Shown one piece after another: positions 42,696-46,296 of a stretch of DNA of 46,296 nucleotides. The stretch's first letter is position 1. Each line of letters begins with the position of its first letter. The notes beneath the pieces were generated by a model. That model did not search any database and had not been told where the DNA came from. It saw only the letters and a list, made by a program, of their open reading frames with translations. The stretch comes from Streptomyces sp. NRRL S-87. GTDB taxonomy: Bacteria > Actinomycetota > Actinomycetes > Streptomycetales > Streptomycetaceae. The translations under genes were made by a program, and so were the position numbers. Location of the stretch: contig NZ_JOGB01000051.1 of the NCBI RefSeq assembly GCF_000719335.1, positions 1 to 46,296 on the forward strand. The letters run 5' to 3'.

Positions 42696-45362
42696 GTGAG
42701 CGAAATACCTGCGCAGGCACGGGAGACCCACGTGCCCGGAGAATCCACCCGCGTGCCTGCGGAAACATGGCGTGAATCCATGTGGCACAGCAGTCCGCCC
42801 GGCTCGATCTACGACTACATACGGGTCGCCTCCTTCTCGATCGGGCCCGACGGGTTGGTGGACCGGTGGAGCCTGCGCGCCGAGGAGCTGTTCGGCCTGG
42901 CCGCGGCCGATGCCGTGGGGCGGGACCCGGTGGAGGCCTTCATGCCGGCCGACCTGCGCCCCGGCGGCCACCGCAAGGTCGCCGAGATCCTCGACGGGAA
43001 GGAATGGACCGGCCTGGTCCCGTTCCGCATCCCCGACGGCGACGGCGCGCACGGCGTGGCCGAGATCTACGTGATGCCCACCGAGACCGAGGACGGCGAC
43101 CGGGCGGCGCTGTGCGTCGTGGTCGACGTCCGGGCCCTGCGGCAGATCGAGTCCGACCTCGCGGCCTCGCAGGCGATATTCGGACAATCTCCCTTCGGAT
43201 TCCTCCTCTTCGGTACGGACCTCACGGTGCAGCGCGCCAACCGCCGCTTCGCCACCGTCTTCGGTGGTGCGGCCGAGGACCACCGCGGCCGCACCGTCCA
43301 CGACTACCTCCCGCGCCGCGAGGCCGACCGCATGACCGCGGCCCTGAAGAAGGTCCTGGAGACCGGCGAGCCCGCCGTAGACCTCCAGATCGTCGGCGCC
43401 GCCCCCGGCAGCCGCGAGGCGCGGCACTGGTCCATCAACCTCTACCGCGTCCACGGCGGCTCCGGCCGCCCCGTCGGCGTCGCCGGCGTCGGCACCGACG
43501 TCACCCGCCGCCACCTCGCCGCCCGCGAGGCCGCCGGGGTACGCCGCAACCTCGCCCTCCTCAACGAGGCCGGCGCCCGCATCGGCAACTCCCTCGACCT
43601 CGAGACCACCGCCCGCCAGCTCCTCGACGTCACCGTGCCCGGCTTCTGCGACCTCGCGGCCGTCGACCTGTACCAGGGGCTGCTCCAGGGCGACGAGGAC
43701 GGGCCCGTACGCCTGCCCGGCCTCGCTCCCGGCGCACAGCGCCCGTACGGCTCCGCCGCGGCGGCCGCCACCACCGGCGGCCGGCTGCCCTCCGCCCCGC
43801 TGCGCCGGGTCGCCTTCGCCAGCGCCGTCTCCGACGCACCGCTGTCCGGCACCGGCGCCCCCGTGGCCGTCGGGGAGATCCACCGCTACCAGGCGTCCTC
43901 GGCCGGCGCGCTGGCCCTGCGCACCGCCCGGCCCCGCCTGGTCCCCGGCGCGGGACCCGAGGACCTCGTGCAGTCCACCCTCGTGGTGCCGATGGTGGCC
44001 CACGACACCGTGGTCGGCCTCGCCCAGTTCTCCCGCACCAAGGGCAGCGAACCGTTCGGCGAACGCGACCGGGCCGTGGCCGTCGAGCTCGCCGCCCGCG
44101 CCGCCGTCTCCATCGACAACGCCCGCCTCTACCGGCGCGAGCACGAGCGGGCACTGATCCTCCAGCGCAGCCTGCTGCCGCCCGGCGACCCCGAGGCCGC
44201 CGGCCTCGACATCGCCTGCCGCTACCTCCCCGGCAACACCGCCACCGAGGTCGGCGGCGACTGGTTCGACGTCATCCAACTGCCCGGCCACCGCACCGCC
44301 CTGGTCGTCGGCGACGTCATGGGCCGCGGCCTGCGCGCCGCCGTCGCCATGGGCGAGCTCCGCACCGCCGTGCGCACCCTCGCCCTGCTCGACCTCGAAC
44401 CCGCCGAGGTGCTCGCCGCCCTCGACGAGGTCGCCCGCGGCCTCGGCGGCCCCGACGGCGCCCAACACGCCCCCTCCCGGACGCGCTCCCGCGCCGGCGG
44501 CACCACCCCGGCGAACGCCGACCTCGCCGAGGTGTACCTCGCCACCTGCGTGTACGCCGTCTACGACCCCGTCACCCGGCGCTGCACCATCGCCAACGCC
44601 GGCCACATGCCGCCCGTCCTCGTCGAGAGCGGCGACTCCGGCGCCCTCCTGCTGGAGGTGCCGCCCGGCATGCCCCTGGGCGTGGGCGGCGAGCCCTTCG
44701 AGGAGGTGGAGGTCGAACTGCCGGAAGGCGCCCTGCTCGCCCTCTACACCGACGGGCTCGTCGAATCCCGCGGCCACACCCTCGACGAGGGCCTGCGCGG
44801 GCTGCGCGAAGCCCTGCGCGACCCCTCCCAGCCCCTGGAGGACGTCTGCGACCACGTCCTGAACGCGCTGGAGACCCGGCACGGCGAGGACGACATCGCC
44901 CTCCTGATGGCCCGCGTCCAGGGCCTGCCGCCCGACGCGGTGGGCGACTGGAGCCTGCCGCGCGAGCCCCGTTCGGTGGGCCGGGCCCGCGAGCTGGCCC
45001 GCCAACGCCTGCTGTCCTGGGGCCTGGAGGGCCTGGTCGACACCACCGAGCTGCTGGTCAGCGAACTGGTCACCAACGCCCTGCGGTACGGCGAGGGGGA
45101 GATCCGGCTCCGGCTGCTCCTCGACCGGACCCTGGTGTGCGAGGTGTGGGACGGCGGGCTGGTACAGCCGCGCCGCCGCCGGGCCCGCGACACGGACGAG
45201 GGCGGCCGCGGTCTCCAACTGGTCGGACTGCTCAGCACCGGCTGGGGCAGCCGCCGCACCCCGAGGGGCAAGACCGTCTGGTTCGACCTGGCCCTCCCCG
45301 GCGCCGCCGAGGTCTGCCCGGCCGAACTGTCAGCAGAACAACTGCTGGACCTGTACGGGTAG
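42696..45362 (+). CDS. PAS-PAS-GAF-SpoIIE phosphatase-HATPase signalling protein
   Basis: 888 residues from GTG at 42696, with GGAGGGGAC upstream. Domains: PAS (about 38-145), a second PAS (about 150-275, SQAIFGQSPFGFLLFGTDLT), GAF (about 285-485, ending AARAAVSIDNARLYRREHER), and a PP2C-type SpoIIE phosphatase (about 490-725). The last has LQRSLLPPGDPEAAGLDIAC, EVGGDWFDVIQL with metal aspartate near 522, VGDVMGRGLRAAVAMGELR and HGEDDIALLMAR. A GHKL kinase domain (about 755-880) ends it. It thus carries opposing phosphatase and kinase activities, probably acting on an anti-anti-sigma factor. The sensed signal is unknown. No membrane helix. Confidence 0.92.
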   Translation: MSEIPAQARETHVPGESTRVPAETWRESMWHSSPPGSIYDYIRVASFSIGPDGLVDRWSLRAEELFGLAAADAVGRDPVEAFMPADLRPGGHRKVAEILDGKEWTGLVPFRIPDGDGAHGVAEIYVMPTETEDGDRAALCVVVDVRALRQIESDLAASQAIFGQSPFGFLLFGTDLTVQRANRRFATVFGGAAEDHRGRTVHDYLPRREADRMTAALKKVLETGEPAVDLQIVGAAPGSREARHWSINLYRVHGGSGRPVGVAGVGTDVTRRHLAAREAAGVRRNLALLNEAGARIGNSLDLETTARQLLDVTVPGFCDLAAVDLYQGLLQGDEDGPVRLPGLAPGAQRPYGSAAAAATTGGRLPSAPLRRVAFASAVSDAPLSGTGAPVAVGEIHRYQASSAGALALRTARPRLVPGAGPEDLVQSTLVVPMVAHDTVVGLAQFSRTKGSEPFGERDRAVAVELAARAAVSIDNARLYRREHERALILQRSLLPPGDPEAAGLDIACRYLPGNTATEVGGDWFDVIQLPGHRTALVVGDVMGRGLRAAVAMGELRTAVRTLALLDLEPAEVLAALDEVARGLGGPDGAQHAPSRTRSRAGGTTPANADLAEVYLATCVYAVYDPVTRRCTIANAGHMPPVLVESGDSGALLLEVPPGMPLGVGGEPFEEVEVELPEGALLALYTDGLVESRGHTLDEGLRGLREALRDPSQPLEDVCDHVLNALETRHGEDDIALLMARVQGLPPDAVGDWSLPREPRSVGRARELARQRLLSWGLEGLVDTTELLVSELVTNALRYGEGEIRLRLLLDRTLVCEVWDGGLVQPRRRRARDTDEGGRGLQLVGLLSTGWGSRRTPRGKTVWFDLALPGAAEVCPAELSAEQLLDLYG

Positions 45363-45370
45363 GCCCCCCA

Positions 45371-46087
45371 TCACGCACCCCCCGACTTCAGCGCAGCCAG
45401 CCGCGCCTCGACCTCCGACTGCCGCCCCAGGTCGTCGAGGGACTCGAACTGCGCGTCCAAGGACGAGGCGGCCAGCTCCTGGCGGCCCATGGCCCGGGCC
45501 TCCTCGCGCCGGACCTTGTCCTCGAAACGGCTCAGCTCGCTGGTCGGGTCCAGCACGTCGATGCTCTTGACCGCGTCGAGCATCGTGTTCTGCGCCTGCG
45601 CGGTCTTCGCCCGCGCCACCAGCTCGTCCCGCTTGGCCTGCAGCTCGCCCAGCTTGTCCTTCATGGAGTCCAGCCCGGCCTTGAGCCGGTCCACGACCTC
45701 CGTCTGCGCGGCGATCGTCGGCTCCGCGACCGCCGCCTCCTTCTCCGACTGCAACTGCCGCCCCAGCGCGACCTTGGCGAGGTTGTCGAACCGGTCCGCG
45801 TCCGCGGCCTGCCCCGCCGCCCGCAGCTCGTCGGCCTTTCGGCTGGCCGCCAGCGCCTTGCCGCCCCACTCCGCCGCCGCGGCCACGTCCTCCCGGTGGT
45901 CCTGCTCCAGCAGCCGCAGGTTGCCGATCGTGGTCGCCACCGCCTGCTCCGCCTCGGAGATGTTGTTCGTGTAGTCGCGGATCAGCTGGTCCAGCATCTT
46001 CTGCGGGTCCTCCGCCTGGTCCAGCAGGGAGTTGATGTTCGCCTTCGCCAGCTGGGCGACCCGGCCGAGGATGGTCTGCTTGCTCAT
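45371..46087 (-). CDS. pspA: PspA/IM30 (Vipp1) family envelope stress protein
   Basis: 238 residues from ATG at 46087 (MSKQTILGRVAQLAKANINS). It is a long helical, coiled-coil membrane-binding protein of the phage shock type. LLDQAEDPQKMLDQLIRDYT is the classic PspA N-terminal motif. AEQAVATTIGNLRLLEQDHR, KADELRAAGQAADADRFDNL and MLDAVKSIDVLDPTSELSRF continue the helical hairpin. PspA rings protect the cytoplasmic membrane under stress. It is convergent with the SpoIIE-type gene, only 8 bp apart, and follows a probable TPM-domain gene on the same strand. Confidence 0.94.
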   Translation of the reverse strand: MSKQTILGRVAQLAKANINSLLDQAEDPQKMLDQLIRDYTNNISEAEQAVATTIGNLRLLEQDHREDVAAAAEWGGKALAASRKADELRAAGQAADADRFDNLAKVALGRQLQSEKEAAVAEPTIAAQTEVVDRLKAGLDSMKDKLGELQAKRDELVARAKTAQAQNTMLDAVKSIDVLDPTSELSRFEDKVRREEARAMGRQELAASSLDAQFESLDDLGRQSEVEARLAALKSGGA

Positions 46088-46196
46088 GGTGCTCGCTCTC
46101 TCGGATCGTTCGTACCTCGCGCTTGCCCGTTCGGCCGACCGCGCCCCACCCCGGCCGACCGCGCCTGGCCCCCTCGACGGCGACCCACCCCCCGCT

Positions 46197-46296
46197 TCAG
46201 AACCGACCACCACCCCCCATGCGCCCCCGCGTCCCCCCACCCCCGAACGACCCCGGTCCCGGACCGAAGCCCCCACCGCGCGAGCGGCTGCCGCCC
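46197..46296 (-). CDS. Partial CDS: C-terminal tail of a probable TPM-domain membrane protein
   Basis: Reading leftward from the window edge, 32 codons end at TGA (46199-46197): GGSRSRGGGFGPGPGSFGGG, then GTRGRMGGGGRF. This Gly-rich tail with a final GxTRGRxGGGGRF is what I recall for Streptomyces TPM (YgcG-type) proteins, which commonly lie upstream of pspA. Only the low-complexity tail is visible, so the family call rests on pattern and position. The roughly 110 bp to pspA carries no other gene. Confidence 0.6.
   Translation of the reverse strand, partial: GGSRSRGGGFGPGPGSFGGGGTRGRMGGGGRF

Noticed and set aside
42654..45218. An 854-codon open frame antisense to the PAS-SpoIIE gene
   Set aside because: The plus-strand protein has clear conserved domains; the antisense product is Gly/Ala/Val/Asp low complexity without motifs.

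Overview
The window is chromosomal DNA of a Streptomyces or a very close relative. It is strongly GC-rich with G/C at third codon positions. It carries lineage markers: an SsgA-like sporulation protein (SsgG), N-acetylglucosamine PTS genes with DasR-type sites, frequent GTG starts, and proteins built from DUF2510, DUF2017, DUF1707 and DUF3618 domains. Almost everything looks like core chromosome. No prophage, insertion sequence, CRISPR array or biosynthetic cluster was seen. The less conserved parts are the HNH pair beside a tRNA-Leu gene and the 34.6-42 kb stretch.

Layout. 1-0.8 kb: end of an ABC importer operon for a quaternary amine-type solute. 0.8-2.6 kb: an Lrp/AsnC regulator divergent from hpd (tyrosine catabolism), followed by about 640 bp of nested intergenic repeats. 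3.2-7.0 kb: TPR membrane protein, FAD-linked oxidase, ssgG. 7.3-13.3 kb: two RDD membrane proteins, a small membrane protein and a large secreted M6 metalloprotease. 13.5-28.6 kb: a housekeeping block whose core order (pncB <> clpS - DUF2017 ... mec - cysO - cysM ... MBL hydrolase ... rph ... rdgB) matches the Mycobacterium tuberculosis Rv1330c-Rv1341 region from memory. Here it is interrupted by an amino-acid permease, a membrane-anchored PemK/MazF-like protein, the nagE2-nagE1/nagF genes and a lipoprotein. 28.7-30.0 kb: tRNA-Leu(UAG) and two HNH nuclease genes. 30.1-34.3 kb: bcp, DUF3618, a GroES-like protein, a guanidinium exporter under a guanidine-III-type riboswitch, and a bifunctional penicillin-binding protein. 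34.6-38.0 kb: an ABC-2 exporter operon plus a DUF1707 protein. 38.1-42.5 kb: DHFR-like reductase, serpin, GntR regulator, SPOR-like protein, Nudix hydrolase and a HATPase protein. 42.7 kb to the end: a PAS-GAF-SpoIIE-HATPase signalling protein, pspA and the 3' end of a probable TPM-domain gene.

Functional groupings. mec, cysO and cysM form the sulfur-carrier-dependent cysteine pathway, apparently controlled by a 35-residue Cys-containing leader peptide. pncB and pncA make a nicotinate/nicotinamide salvage pair, with a perfect 15-bp-arm operator next to the predicted pncB -10 box. nagE1, nagE2 and nagF supply the membrane parts of N-acetylglucosamine uptake under DasR. sugE/gdx has all five residues known for guanidinium export and a matching riboswitch. 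The most interesting regulatory signals are the cysteine leader/attenuator, the pncB operator, the guanidine-III switch, the roughly 190-bp inverted repeat after hpd, and an extra inverted repeat inside the DasR-controlled region.

Limits. Functions come from reading motifs and from family knowledge; no database search was run. Start codons were chosen by Shine-Dalgarno or -10 context and by where family similarity begins. RNA structures were found by eye and have no computed energies.
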